Assembly: GCA_035945115.1 (NCBI GenBank)
Contig: DASZAN010000167.1
Coordinates: forward strand, 77,405-141,404
Direction of reading: 5' to 3'
DNA from: DAHUYF01 sp035945115
Lineage (GTDB): Bacteria; Pseudomonadota; Alphaproteobacteria; ATCC43930; CGMCC-115725
Length of the DNA stretch: 64,000 nt
The notes under the pieces were generated by a model that saw only the letters and a program-made list of their open reading frames with translations, made no database searches and was not told the origin of the DNA. This document shows, piece after piece, positions 1 to 7,934 of the stretch; positions within the stretch are counted from its first letter, which is position 1, and the number at the start of each line of letters is the position of its first letter. The translations under genes were made by a program, and so were the position numbers.

Positions 1-69
1 CGACATTGCCGTGACCGTCGTCACCGATCGTAGCCTGGTGCCCATCGGCCATTCGCTTGCCGTCCAACG

Positions 70-525
70 TCAGATAGGGATGCCAATAAGGCTCAGCAAT
101 GGAGCTCCGTACGCGCCGAGCCAGCTTGCGAGCGCTGTCACATGTGGCGCTATCTTGGATGCGGTTTCGGTGAACTCTTCTCCTTCCTGAGCTAATTCTA
201 GGGCGGTCTTCACCCAACTTCCGACCTTCTTCTTATCAGGCTCTTCCTTTGCCATTTCGTTTGCAGCTTCGTCGAGACGGTGGGTGACGCCGGGCGCGTC
301 GTGCGCGGCGACAATCGCTGCCAGCAGCCGTTTGATCTCCGCAATCTCTCGCTGTGCGCTGGCGCCTTCTGCTGTCCGCGCCGTTGCCGGCAGCACGCCG
401 ACGCTGACTTTGTTGCCAACTCCTGCGACGGCGGCGCTGCCCCGAGCTCCCGCGCCAATAGACGCACTGTAACTAGCCCCGCTCGGCCGAGCCCTTGAGC
501 TCAGATTCTTCTTCTTTCCTGCCAT
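70..525 (-). CDS. Hypothetical protein (151 aa) at the edge of the casposon-like core
   Basis: I do not recognise this protein. I start it at an internal ATG (MAGKKKN...), because the 18 codons upstream of it look like leader sequence. The N-terminus is short, basic and Ser/Gly/Ala-rich. A predicted helical stretch follows (about residues 55-75, EIAEIKRLLAAIVAAHD), then a charged middle, and the C-terminus is hydrophobic (ASWLGAYGAPLLSLIGIPI) and could be membrane-seeking. It lies downstream of, and on the same strand as, the DNA polymerase gene, 199 bp away, so it may be the last gene of that leftward unit or cargo beyond it. A possible further ORF starts at position 52 on the same strand (MADGHQATIGDD...), but only 17 codons are inside the window. 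Confidence 0.5.
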   Translation of the reverse strand: MAGKKKNLSSRARPSGASYSASIGAGARGSAAVAGVGNKVSVGVLPATARTAEGASAQREIAEIKRLLAAIVAAHDAPGVTHRLDEAANEMAKEEPDKKKVGSWVKTALELAQEGEEFTETASKIAPHVTALASWLGAYGAPLLSLIGIPI

Positions 526-724
526 CAACGCCTCCCCTGCGATTGTTAAACCGGGAAACCGCCCGTTAACGGTGTTCAAATGTCAATCATACACTTGTTA
601 CGAACTAGAGCAATGCTCGCTTCACTAGTACGAGAGTTTCCAACGGTCTGAGGTCAGGTCGCCCACACCATCGGCACAAGTCAAGGGTGAAGACGATAGG
701 ATTGGTCTGCCGAGCCCAATCCGT
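526..724. other. Intergenic gap, candidate place for a casposon end
   Basis: This 199-bp gap lies between the 3' end of the polymerase gene and the small hypothetical gene. I see no convincing ORF, tRNA or CRISPR-type repeat. I compared it by eye with the gaps at 7840-7934 and 16014-16174 and found no shared inverted repeat longer than about 7 bp, so no terminal repeat is claimed. Confidence 0.3.
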
Positions 725-3700
725 TCATTTCCCCTGCATTTCTGTGCCGTCAGCACCAGACGTGCGCTGATCCGTAATCGTGAGCGCGCGCTTCAGCTTC
801 TCGAACGCCCGCCTCGTGAGCTTGCGCTCACCGCTCACAAATCGCGATAAATTTCCGGCGTCCATACCGCATCGCATGGCGCACTGCCTGACACCGATTG
901 TTTTAACTTGCGAGAGCAATGCATCTGCTTCGCGCAAATAGCTGTTCTCAGCGAGATCAAGAGCCATCGCTGCTTGGAGCAGTCTCTTGACCACGGCCTC
1001 GCTGGGAATTGCATCTCCGCTGATAATCGCGTGGAGATGCTGCCGTGAGACTTGCGCTGCGCGCGCCAGGACGGCGGAAGCATGACGGTCGGCACCTTTC
1101 TTGACCTGCGCCATCTCGCCACTCACATCCTGCGGCGGCGCGCCGTAGAAAATCTCAGCTTCGGGATCGATGCCGAGATATGACTGCTCCTCCCAGCGAT
1201 TGGCTTCCTTGCCGATGTATTGGATGGCGCTAACCTTGACATGGCGGCGGCTCACGAGGCCGCGGTCAAGGAAGTCGGCGTTGATGAACTTTGTCTCAGG
1301 CCTAAGGTGATATTGCGCAAGCGCCTGTCGATAGGTCTTGAGCATGCTGGCCGGCACAGGCTTGCCGGTATCACGATCGAAACAGCGGCTGACCGCGCTC
1401 CTCAGGTCCTTGTCGTACGGTGCAATGATACAGGGCGATTTGAGTCCGGCGCCGATCGGGTCGAGGCCATTCGCAGCTCGCCATCCATCCCAGTCTGCAA
1501 GTGGATCAGGGTGATACATCAGCATGAAGTTGAACGGCCGCACTTGCTCGGGATAAGCCCGACCGCCATTAAATTTGTCGAACCACTGGGCCAAGTGGGC
1601 CGTGGTGACCGCGTATCTGCTGGCCGCCGGTTGATCGAACTTCGGCAGCTTTGAGAAGTCAGGATGATCAGGGTCGCCGGCCAGAGCCGCGCGGACGATG
1701 CAGTGCCAAACGTCATGCTGCCATCGCCGGACGCCAATTTCGTCTAGGCTGATGGCAGGCCGCGGAAGATCGCTCGGCGCGTCTTCGTCTTCATAGGGTG
1801 GAAGCAGATGGCCAAGGCCATGCGCCGTCGCCTTCCGAATAATCGGGTGCCCCGCACGATCGATGTTGAAGAGCGCGTAGCGTTTCGATGAGACCGCGAA
1901 GCAAAAGAGCGGTTCTAACTCGTTTGTAAGGTTGCCGCCGGATAGGCGGTAATTTGCGTCTTCGACTTTGAACAGGTCTACATCCGCGTTGTAGGGGTTG
2001 AGCGGTTTGAACCAATTCCGGACCGCTTGCGCTTTCTCAAAGAAATCTGTGTCGGGCATGCCCTCCGGCTTAGCAATTCCCATGCTGTCCGTATCGCAAA
2101 ATGCCCAGCTCAGGCCCGAGTCGTCCACGAGTCGCTCCGCAATCGCGAGCATCAATCTGGCGGCGCTGGTGATCAGCGTGCCCAAAAGCGGATGGAAGAA
2201 CTCGCCCGGCTCCTCCACCTTCTTCATATCGACAAGGAAGGGGCGGCCGGTCGCGGGGTAGCAGCGAATCGGCACTACCTCGCCACGCTCGTTGACATCC
2301 ACCTGAACAAAGATTCCGTAGCCGGTGGCGTTGGCGATGAGCTTCAGCACATATCTTCCAGGCCCCTTCGTGCGCATCCGCAGTTCGATGAGGCGCTTGA
2401 ACAAATCGTCCTTGAGGGGGTCGATGACGAAGTCCGGGTTTCCTGCGATTGCGACCGGCCGTAGCCCGTGCTGCGGCTCGCCCGGCTCAAACGCGATGGC
2501 CTTAAGGATTCGTGGAGGTCGCCAAAAGAGCAGCTTGGAAGCGATGCAATCGGCAAGCGTGCACCAAAGGGGCTCATCCGAGGTCAGATGATTGAGGCCG
2601 ATGGTGTAGTTCTGGCGACTTTCGTCATACCCATATTTCGCACGCGTCGGAAGAATGTCGCCTTCCGGCTTGACCTGCACAATCACATGGAGCCGTCGCC
2701 ACGTCTCTGATCGCTGCAAATCCTCAAGTGCCACTCGATCGAGGAATTTTTGCGTCTCGGCGGTCGCATCGCGCCAAGTTATGCCTTTTGCGATCACAAA
2801 GGGCCACAAGCGCATGAGCGTCGAAACGGTCGGATACATCGAGGTGAAGTCGCAATAAAGAACCTGGCTTACCACGCGACGGAGATGCACCTCTGTCCGA
2901 CCGCCGAAATATGTCCCCATGATTTTGCCGATGAGATCGGGCGGAAAGTCCGGTTGCATCTCCCGCCACGGACGAATCTCCATCTCGCGCAAATACGCCT
3001 TACCGACGCTAGCTTCGCTCAAGATGCGATGGATCGGCGTGCGTCCGAGCCGATGATCGGCGTAGCGGCGCCGCAACTCGGTGAAGCACTCCCAAGTGAC
3101 CTGCACATCTTGAAGCGCATAGTCGAGATATTTAGCTGTCAGCGCGCCGCCGTGCTCCCCCGCGTCCAGCTTCTGATGCGGTGTCTCTAATTCCTTGGCG
3201 AGGCCTCTCAAACTGAACGCGCGGCTGAGAAGCGCAGCGGCGAGCGTGCTCACGTCCACGAAAGTCGGGCGCCGCGACGGCGTGACGATTCTTCTCTTTC
3301 GCTGCCCTCTCGGCAATCTCTGGCCGACCCCGGAGAACTCGATCAATGATGCGCGGCGCGAAAGGTGCTTGACCCGGATACGGGGACCATTCCTTCCCGC
3401 CGGCGCCGTCGCGAAGCTGAAGCCCGGACGCATCTTGCCTCGCGCCGAGGAATGTGCTTCGGCAAGTCGGGATAGATCGAACGGAAGATTAAACCCGATG
3501 GTCGTCGCTTGGCAGTGGTACGAGAAGCGGACGAATATGCCATCAACGAACTCCCTGAGGGTCATCAATCGCAGCCGCTTGGCTGCGGCGTATTGAGCCA
3601 AGATTTGGCTCTCTTCCGCCGTCAGCGCGGTCGGATCGAAAAACAGCCCGTGCTCGCGCAAGCGATCCCCTTCGCGAAGCTGATAGGCTCCAATGCGGGG

Positions 3701-3889
3701 GCGCTGGCTTTCGTCTGATGTGGTCTCGATATCGAGAGTGAGGTGCCACGGTGACGGCCCACGACTGGGGAATTCCCATTCGATGGTCTTCTTCCCTTCC
3801 CGCACGCCGTAAGCTCGCACCGCAATGGGCAAAACGTCTGATATCGGGGGAACCGTCGTCTTTTGGCCGCCGGATGCATCGCGGCTCAT
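725..3889 (-). CDS. Family B DNA polymerase (PolB) of a casposon-like element, with C-terminal helix-turn-helix repeats
   Basis: DNA polymerase with proofreading, probably replicating the mobile element. All three 3'-5' exonuclease motifs are visible: ExoI DIE at residues 53-55, ExoII NLPFD at about 134-138, and ExoIII Y257-x3-D261. All three polymerase motifs are visible too: A (DFTSMYP, D347), B (KLIANATGYG, 516-525) and C (CDTDS, 598-602). The catalytic aspartates are therefore intact. The last roughly 120 residues carry two helix-turn-helix-like segments (around VSRQHLHAIISGD and MDAGNLSRFVSGERKLT), which is unusual for PolB. I start it at 3889 because that ATG overlaps the TGA of the HNH gene (ATGA coupling); a longer reading frame to 4159 would overlap that gene deeply. 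PolB plus HNH plus Cas1 is the defining gene set of casposons (established knowledge). Length is 1054 aa. Confidence 0.93.
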   Translation of the reverse strand: MSRDASGGQKTTVPPISDVLPIAVRAYGVREGKKTIEWEFPSRGPSPWHLTLDIETTSDESQRPRIGAYQLREGDRLREHGLFFDPTALTAEESQILAQYAAAKRLRLMTLREFVDGIFVRFSYHCQATTIGFNLPFDLSRLAEAHSSARGKMRPGFSFATAPAGRNGPRIRVKHLSRRASLIEFSGVGQRLPRGQRKRRIVTPSRRPTFVDVSTLAAALLSRAFSLRGLAKELETPHQKLDAGEHGGALTAKYLDYALQDVQVTWECFTELRRRYADHRLGRTPIHRILSEASVGKAYLREMEIRPWREMQPDFPPDLIGKIMGTYFGGRTEVHLRRVVSQVLYCDFTSMYPTVSTLMRLWPFVIAKGITWRDATAETQKFLDRVALEDLQRSETWRRLHVIVQVKPEGDILPTRAKYGYDESRQNYTIGLNHLTSDEPLWCTLADCIASKLLFWRPPRILKAIAFEPGEPQHGLRPVAIAGNPDFVIDPLKDDLFKRLIELRMRTKGPGRYVLKLIANATGYGIFVQVDVNERGEVVPIRCYPATGRPFLVDMKKVEEPGEFFHPLLGTLITSAARLMLAIAERLVDDSGLSWAFCDTDSMGIAKPEGMPDTDFFEKAQAVRNWFKPLNPYNADVDLFKVEDANYRLSGGNLTNELEPLFCFAVSSKRYALFNIDRAGHPIIRKATAHGLGHLLPPYEDEDAPSDLPRPAISLDEIGVRRWQHDVWHCIVRAALAGDPDHPDFSKLPKFDQPAASRYAVTTAHLAQWFDKFNGGRAYPEQVRPFNFMLMYHPDPLADWDGWRAANGLDPIGAGLKSPCIIAPYDKDLRSAVSRCFDRDTGKPVPASMLKTYRQALAQYHLRPETKFINADFLDRGLVSRRHVKVSAIQYIGKEANRWEEQSYLGIDPEAEIFYGAPPQDVSGEMAQVKKGADRHASAVLARAAQVSRQHLHAIISGDAIPSEAVVKRLLQAAMALDLAENSYLREADALLSQVKTIGVRQCAMRCGMDAGNLSRFVSGERKLTRRAFEKLKRALTITDQRTSGADGTEMQGK

Positions 3890-4467
3890 GGCTCGGACGC
3901 CTTCCGCATACGCATATCCATGCCAGCTTCGATTAGGTACTCGCCGAACTCCCAAAGCTTGGCTGCGAGCATCAGCAACAGGTCGGCCAGCCCCAGCAGA
4001 AAGTGCCCGATGCTCTCGATCGTGGTAGGCTGTGCTCCCAACTGCGCTGGATGGTCCTTTTGCGCATCGCTGAGCTTGCGGTGGCAATTTCGGCAAACGA
4101 TGACCAGAGTCTTGCCGAAGGCTTCGCCTTCCAGGTGGTGAAGCTCCATGCAGTGCCAATCGGTCTCATGGCCGAACGCGCATATGGGGTTGTTGGTGCC
4201 GAGGCGATTGAAAGCTTTTTGGCGACGTGTCTCGCGGCGTTTCTCCAGCTCGCTCATGGACGGGCTTGCGGCCGATTGCGATTGTGCGGTAAGCGGTGAT
4301 TTTTCGACGATCTCTTTGAGGTGCTTGTCGCACAGGAAGAGATAGCGCGGGTGATCGCCTGTCCCGGTTAAGCAACAGCGATGAAGCTCACCTTCGTGTG
4401 GACCGGAACGAACACAGGCAGCTTCCGGAGGGATTGGCTGGTTCGAGCGCGTTTGCCCTTTGCTCAT
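3886..4467 (-). CDS. HNH endonuclease of the casposon-like core
   Basis: Putative DNA nuclease. The core is C-MELHHLEGEAFG...VCRNCHRKLSDAQ, in which the double His, the C-x2-C zinc knuckle and the final His of the HNH/beta-beta-alpha metal fold can be read. An additional cysteine/histidine cluster lies near the N-terminus (CCLTGTG...FLCDKH). A long amphipathic or hydrophobic helix (IGHFLLGLADLLLMLAAKLWEFGEYL) lies near the C-terminus. I choose the ATG at 4467 rather than 4485, because a perfect AAGGAG sits 9 bases before it. The stop overlaps the polymerase start, so the two are translationally coupled. HNH nucleases are recurrent in casposons, but their role there is not settled. Confidence 0.85.
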   Translation of the reverse strand: MSKGQTRSNQPIPPEAACVRSGPHEGELHRCCLTGTGDHPRYLFLCDKHLKEIVEKSPLTAQSQSAASPSMSELEKRRETRRQKAFNRLGTNNPICAFGHETDWHCMELHHLEGEAFGKTLVIVCRNCHRKLSDAQKDHPAQLGAQPTTIESIGHFLLGLADLLLMLAAKLWEFGEYLIEAGMDMRMRKASEP

Positions 4468-4518
4468 TTCAAGGAACTCCTTCATCTAGAAATTCATGTT
4501 TAGCAAAGTTGTTGATGA

Positions 4519-4845
4519 TCACGTTTCGTCGCTATCTGGCGCTTCTCTGCGCACACGATCGATCAGCGCGTGCGCGAGAACCCAGCGACTTTGGGCGAGC
4601 GTGCTGAGGAAGTCGGCTTCGGCGAGCAGCGCCCCCGCGACGGACTCCAGATCGTCAAGCGGCGTCCATATCGGATCAGGCGGGATCGACGCGCGCTCCG
4701 CGAGACGGCGCCGACATCGTCTACATAACGTGATCTGAAGGCCGCTGATATTGTGGAATTCGAGACACGTTGGATCGTCTTCACCGCAGAAAATGCACGT
4801 GCGCAGCGATTTTGACGTAGAGTGGTTTGCATCGTGATCGGTCAT
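4519..4845 (-). CDS. Small zinc-binding protein, degenerate HNH-like
   Basis: 108 aa. It has CIFCGEDDPTCLEFHNISG...LCRRCRRRLAER, which follows the spacing of the HNH fold in the next gene (C-x2-C, L-E-x-H, C-x2-C) but has FHN where that gene has LHH and lacks the final His. Zinc binding is likely retained and nuclease activity is doubtful. It is followed by a Leu/Ala-rich helical C-terminus. GGAG lies 7 bases before the ATG. It lies 51 bp upstream of the HNH start and 15 bp downstream of the basic-tail gene, in one leftward transcription unit with them. It may be a decayed paralogue or a dedicated DNA-binding partner of the HNH protein. Confidence 0.72.
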   Translation of the reverse strand: MTDHDANHSTSKSLRTCIFCGEDDPTCLEFHNISGLQITLCRRCRRRLAERASIPPDPIWTPLDDLESVAGALLAEADFLSTLAQSRWVLAHALIDRVRREAPDSDET

Positions 4846-4860
4846 AAAGGTTCTCCATCC

Positions 4861-5373
4861 TCAAGTGATGCGGCGATAGAATTCCTCGAGCGGCTCGATT
4901 GATGCGCTGAGCCGGTAAAGCACGTTCGGGCGTGTTTCGAGGGGGAAGACTGTTCCGCGCACGTCCTTGACGGACTTGCCGATGAATTGCTCCAAAGGCT
5001 CAATGTCGTTCGTGTCGCGGAACCTGCGAACGGCGCTGAGATAGCTGCCAACAACCCTCGTGGGTTTGCGGCTCAGGTCCGCCCTGACTGCTTTCGCATT
5101 GCTGAAGAACCGCATCGATGCATATGGCTTTCGACGCCGCAGCGTAGTCGACTTCCGGGTGGTGATTTTCTTGCGCAATCCGTCGGTCTTTGCGGAACGC
5201 ATCGCCTCGGGAGCTTGGTTGTCGCGGCCAGTTTTGCGTTTTTGTGATCTTGGACTTTGCGCTTTCGGGCGCGTCGCAGCTTTTGCAGCGTCCTTAGGTG
5301 CTGTCACCCGCGCGCGCGTTGGTCGCGCCGCGGTTCGCTTGCGGCCACGTGACCGTCTTTTGCCAGGCTCCAT
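4861..5373 (-). CDS. Lys/Arg-rich basic-tailed protein, first gene of the leftward casposon unit
   Basis: I do not recognise a family. About the first 85 residues are extremely rich in Lys, Arg, Ala and Thr (GKRRSRGRKRTAARPTRARV and similar repeats), like the basic tail of bacterial histone H1-like proteins. The last roughly 85 residues look globular (MRFFSNAKAVRADLSRKP...SYLSAVRRFRDTNDIEPLEQF). Nonspecific DNA binding is the obvious inference. The start at 5373 has GAGAGG about 9 bases upstream. It is the promoter-proximal gene of the leftward unit and faces the rightward HTH-Cas1 pair across a 114-bp gap. Confidence 0.7.
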   Translation of the reverse strand: MEPGKRRSRGRKRTAARPTRARVTAPKDAAKAATRPKAQSPRSQKRKTGRDNQAPEAMRSAKTDGLRKKITTRKSTTLRRRKPYASMRFFSNAKAVRADLSRKPTRVVGSYLSAVRRFRDTNDIEPLEQFIGKSVKDVRGTVFPLETRPNVLYRLSASIEPLEEFYRRIT

Positions 5374-5487
5374 TTGGACCTCTCTACATGCGAAAGAGGC
5401 CCGTTATGACGCCAGTTTCCCGGTAAAGTGGACTCCGAGGAATCAGCCTTCTTGCATGCCGGTTTGTAAGGCTGTAAAATTTCTCCA
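5374..5487. promoter_or_regulatory. Shared divergent regulatory interval of the casposon-like core
   Basis: This 114-bp gap separates the leftward basic-tail/HNH/PolB unit from the rightward HTH-Cas1 unit, so it must hold both promoters. I see no clear -35/-10 pair and no palindrome worth naming. The HTH protein at 5488 is a natural candidate to bind here (inference). Confidence 0.45.
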
Positions 5488-6714
5488 ATGGATACAGCAC
5501 GTTACACGGAACCCGCACGGGAGGTTCTTTCACGAGCTTCCCAGGCAGGGCATGCCGTATCGGAAACTACGTTGGCCCGATATCATCGGGACGGCATCAT
5601 CCCGCGGCCATGGCAGAAGAGGCTTGGTCGCGGTAAAGGTAGTGAAACGCTCTATCCTACGGGAACAGCGGAGCAGCTCGTCGCCCTATGCGAAATACGC
5701 CGCCGGGATTGGCGGCTACAGTCCGCCGGCTGGCAGTTGTGGCTTGATGGCTTTTCCGTAGACGAGAAATTCTGGAAGCCAGTCATACGAGAGGGGGCGC
5801 GGTATTGGGACCACACCCTTAAGCGCCTTCAGCGACTCGTTTATCCCGACGACGGAGATCAGCCGAGTGCTAGGGCGCTTCGTCTATTTGCTCGAATGGC
5901 GACAGCTCGGATTGGCAATCCGATCGCGGCTCGAATGCGGAAGAGGGTCCGCACGCGAAAACGCAATCGGAAGCAAGCTTTACTATCATCATCGGCCGCG
6001 CAAGCGACCGACTACAGAGCGCATGCAGCTGAAGATTTCGTCGCGGCGATGCGGATTATCGTGGACATCGCTCTAGGCCGGTTTACCAATTGGCCATCAG
6101 CAGTTGACCGCGACGGAAGCACCGCGCACGTAGAAGAGCCGATCATGGACCGGGCGCTCGGCATCCATCGCGCCCGCGAAAATCAGTGGCCGAGCGTCGG
6201 GCCACTGATTCAAGGCGACATTGCGCCAGTGTTGAGGCAGATATCGGAGCTGCTCAAGACGCCGTTGCTGGATGTTGCCAACGCGATGTTCGATCAGGAG
6301 ACGATTGACGCGCGCGACGAGTGGCGAACGATACTGACAATCCTCGATACTGTGGGTGAGCTTCTTGAGCATGTTTTCGGTAAACACGCGTTCGCGTTCA
6401 AGAATGCTGGCCAGTTTCTGCGCGAACTAGACCAGCGCGGGCAGGCTCTACAGATCGTTCTGTGGCATCTGATCCGAACCAGACTTGGGCTCAATGATCG
6501 TATCAACGAGATCACAAAACTTGTCCCGGTCGCAGCATCGGCGGCCTTCGCATCAGAGCACTTAGTCGTTTTGCGAGAGCAGGATCCGAAGTTTGCGGCG
6601 ACTCTAACACCAAAGCGTCTGCGTGGCGCGCTTCGGAATCCGGAGAAGATGAGCGCGCTCAAGGCAGAGCTGCGCGACTTGGCTGCAAATAATCACCCCG
6701 ATCAGAAGGACTAG
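5488..6714 (+). CDS. Helix-turn-helix protein translationally linked to Cas1
   Basis: 408 aa. The N-terminus looks like a MerR-type winged helix (about residues 15-65: AVSETTLARYHRDGIIPRP...LYPTGTAEQLVAL). The middle carries a basic patch (RMRKRVRTRKRNRKQ, about residues 150-165), and the rest is a long, mostly helical domain that I do not recognise. Its TAG ends immediately before the Cas1 start region, with no real gap, so the two are co-translated. Small HTH proteins are common in casposons; this one is much larger and could be a dedicated casposase partner, for example one that recognises the element ends. The function is inference. Confidence 0.75.
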   Translation: MDTARYTEPAREVLSRASQAGHAVSETTLARYHRDGIIPRPWQKRLGRGKGSETLYPTGTAEQLVALCEIRRRDWRLQSAGWQLWLDGFSVDEKFWKPVIREGARYWDHTLKRLQRLVYPDDGDQPSARALRLFARMATARIGNPIAARMRKRVRTRKRNRKQALLSSSAAQATDYRAHAAEDFVAAMRIIVDIALGRFTNWPSAVDRDGSTAHVEEPIMDRALGIHRARENQWPSVGPLIQGDIAPVLRQISELLKTPLLDVANAMFDQETIDARDEWRTILTILDTVGELLEHVFGKHAFAFKNAGQFLRELDQRGQALQIVLWHLIRTRLGLNDRINEITKLVPVAASAAFASEHLVVLREQDPKFAATLTPKRLRGALRNPEKMSALKAELRDLAANNHPDQKD

Positions 6715-6720
6715 TTGGCG

Positions 6721-7839
6721 ATGTTTCGCCCTCGATCGATTGACGACGAAGCTTGGTCCGACCGATGCGAATACTGGGCCGAACAGCCGACCGCAGCGAA
6801 GCTGAAGCAAAGCCGCAAGAAGCGCGATAATCGTCCCCTGCTTGTCCTGAGCGGTCATGGCGCGCGGCTCTGCGTCGACAATGGCGCGCTGATAGTTCAG
6901 AACGGCTTCACACACTATCCGCAGAAGCGCGAGGAATGGCGCTTCTTTTCGGGTGAGTGGCGCACCCCCTCGCGGATTATCGTGCTCGACGGAAGCGGCG
7001 GGATCACGTTTCATGCGCTGCGGTGGCTTGCCGAGCGAGACATCCCGCTAGTTCAAATCGACTGGCGAGGTAACGTTGTTCACGTGGTTGGTGGCGGCGG
7101 CTATGCAATTGATCGCAAGCTCGCCGAGGCTCAGCTGGCAGCCCGGACAAACGGAACTGGATTGAAGCTGTCGCTGCAACTCATTGCCGAGAAGATCAAC
7201 AACAGCATGGCTACGCTACTCAGCGCGTTTACGCCATCCCCAGCAATCGAGCGCGCGCTGCAAAAGTTGAAGAGGGAAGCTGATGTGCTGACCAGCAAGC
7301 CGCCTGCATCGATAGGTGGATTGCTCGGCATAGAGGGACGAGCCGGTTTCGCTTACTTCAGCGCGTGGCGATCGTTTCCATTGCAGTGGAAAGGAACCGA
7401 TCGGAGGCCAATCCCAGACGATTGGCGACGGATCGGTCAGCGCGGCTCGTTTGCGAGCGGTCGTGATCGTCCAAACCAACACGCCACTCATCCCGTGAAC
7501 GCGATGCTCAACTACACTTATGCAGTACTCGAATCTCAAGTCCGCGCTCGTGTGATCGGTGCGGGCCTCGATCCCACGGTAGGCTTGTTCCATGGCGCCT
7601 ATCGCCAGAAACCCGCTCTAGTGTACGATCTGATGGAACCGCTAAGACCGCTTGTCGATCGGAACCTGTTGGAGTTTGTGCAGCAAACTGCGTTTTTGCC
7701 GGCCGATTTCATACTCACAAGTGGTGGTCTTTGTCGGCTGAGTCCTCAGCTGGCAAGGAACGTTGTCAGTTTCTCTGCGGACAGCGGGACATACGATTCA
7801 GCAGTTGCGCCCCTCCTTTCGCGGGTTCTCGGGGCTTAA
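6721..7839 (+). CDS. cas1: Solo Cas1 integrase (casposase-like)
   Basis: 372 aa. Cas1 fold: an N-terminal beta domain (PLLVLSGHGARLCVDNGALI...RIIVLDGSGGIT) followed by the helical catalytic domain. The three metal ligands are in place: Glu in GIEGRAGFAYF (about residue 205), His in VGLFHGAYR (about 291) and Asp in ALVYDLMEPLRP (about 303), with the usual His-Asp spacing. There is an N-terminal extension of about 40 residues. No cas2, effector gene or CRISPR array is present, and a family B polymerase and HNH gene lie next to it, so a casposon integrase is a better reading than CRISPR adaptation. A TTG at 6715 is an alternative start; I prefer the ATG at 6721, which has AAGGA 10 bases upstream. 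Confidence 0.93.
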   Translation: MFRPRSIDDEAWSDRCEYWAEQPTAAKLKQSRKKRDNRPLLVLSGHGARLCVDNGALIVQNGFTHYPQKREEWRFFSGEWRTPSRIIVLDGSGGITFHALRWLAERDIPLVQIDWRGNVVHVVGGGGYAIDRKLAEAQLAARTNGTGLKLSLQLIAEKINNSMATLLSAFTPSPAIERALQKLKREADVLTSKPPASIGGLLGIEGRAGFAYFSAWRSFPLQWKGTDRRPIPDDWRRIGQRGSFASGRDRPNQHATHPVNAMLNYTYAVLESQVRARVIGAGLDPTVGLFHGAYRQKPALVYDLMEPLRPLVDRNLLEFVQQTAFLPADFILTSGGLCRLSPQLARNVVSFSADSGTYDSAVAPLLSRVLGA

Positions 7840-7934
7840 CCTCGAGCGGTGATCGACAGCAAGGTCCTGCTCGACAGTCATTTACCGTTAGGGGTAGGCT
7901 GCCGAAAAATGGATACTCCTGGGAGACACAAGTA
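7840..7934. other. Gap between Cas1 and the defence-like cluster
   Basis: Short gap (95 bp) between the Cas1 stop and the ParB-like start. It carries the ribosome binding site GGGAG 10 bases before the next ATG. If the casposon ends here rather than at the far side of the defence cluster, a terminal inverted repeat should lie in this gap. None is obvious by eye. Confidence 0.3.

Noticed and set aside
1..52. Start of another minus-strand gene (MADGHQATIGDD...)
   Set aside because: Only 17 codons lie in the window, with no motif, so it cannot be supported.
3890..4159. N-terminal extension of the polymerase to 4159
   Set aside because: It would overlap the HNH gene by 270 bases and looks like noise. 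The ATG at 3889 is coupled to the HNH stop.
526..7934. CRISPR array near cas1
   Set aside because: The gaps at 526-724, 5374-5487 and 7840-7934 hold no spaced direct repeats. The Cas1 is best read as a solo casposase.
725..7934. Terminal inverted repeats of the casposon
   Set aside because: Compared the flanking gaps by eye and found only 6-7 base chance matches. A computed search including sequence left of the window is needed.
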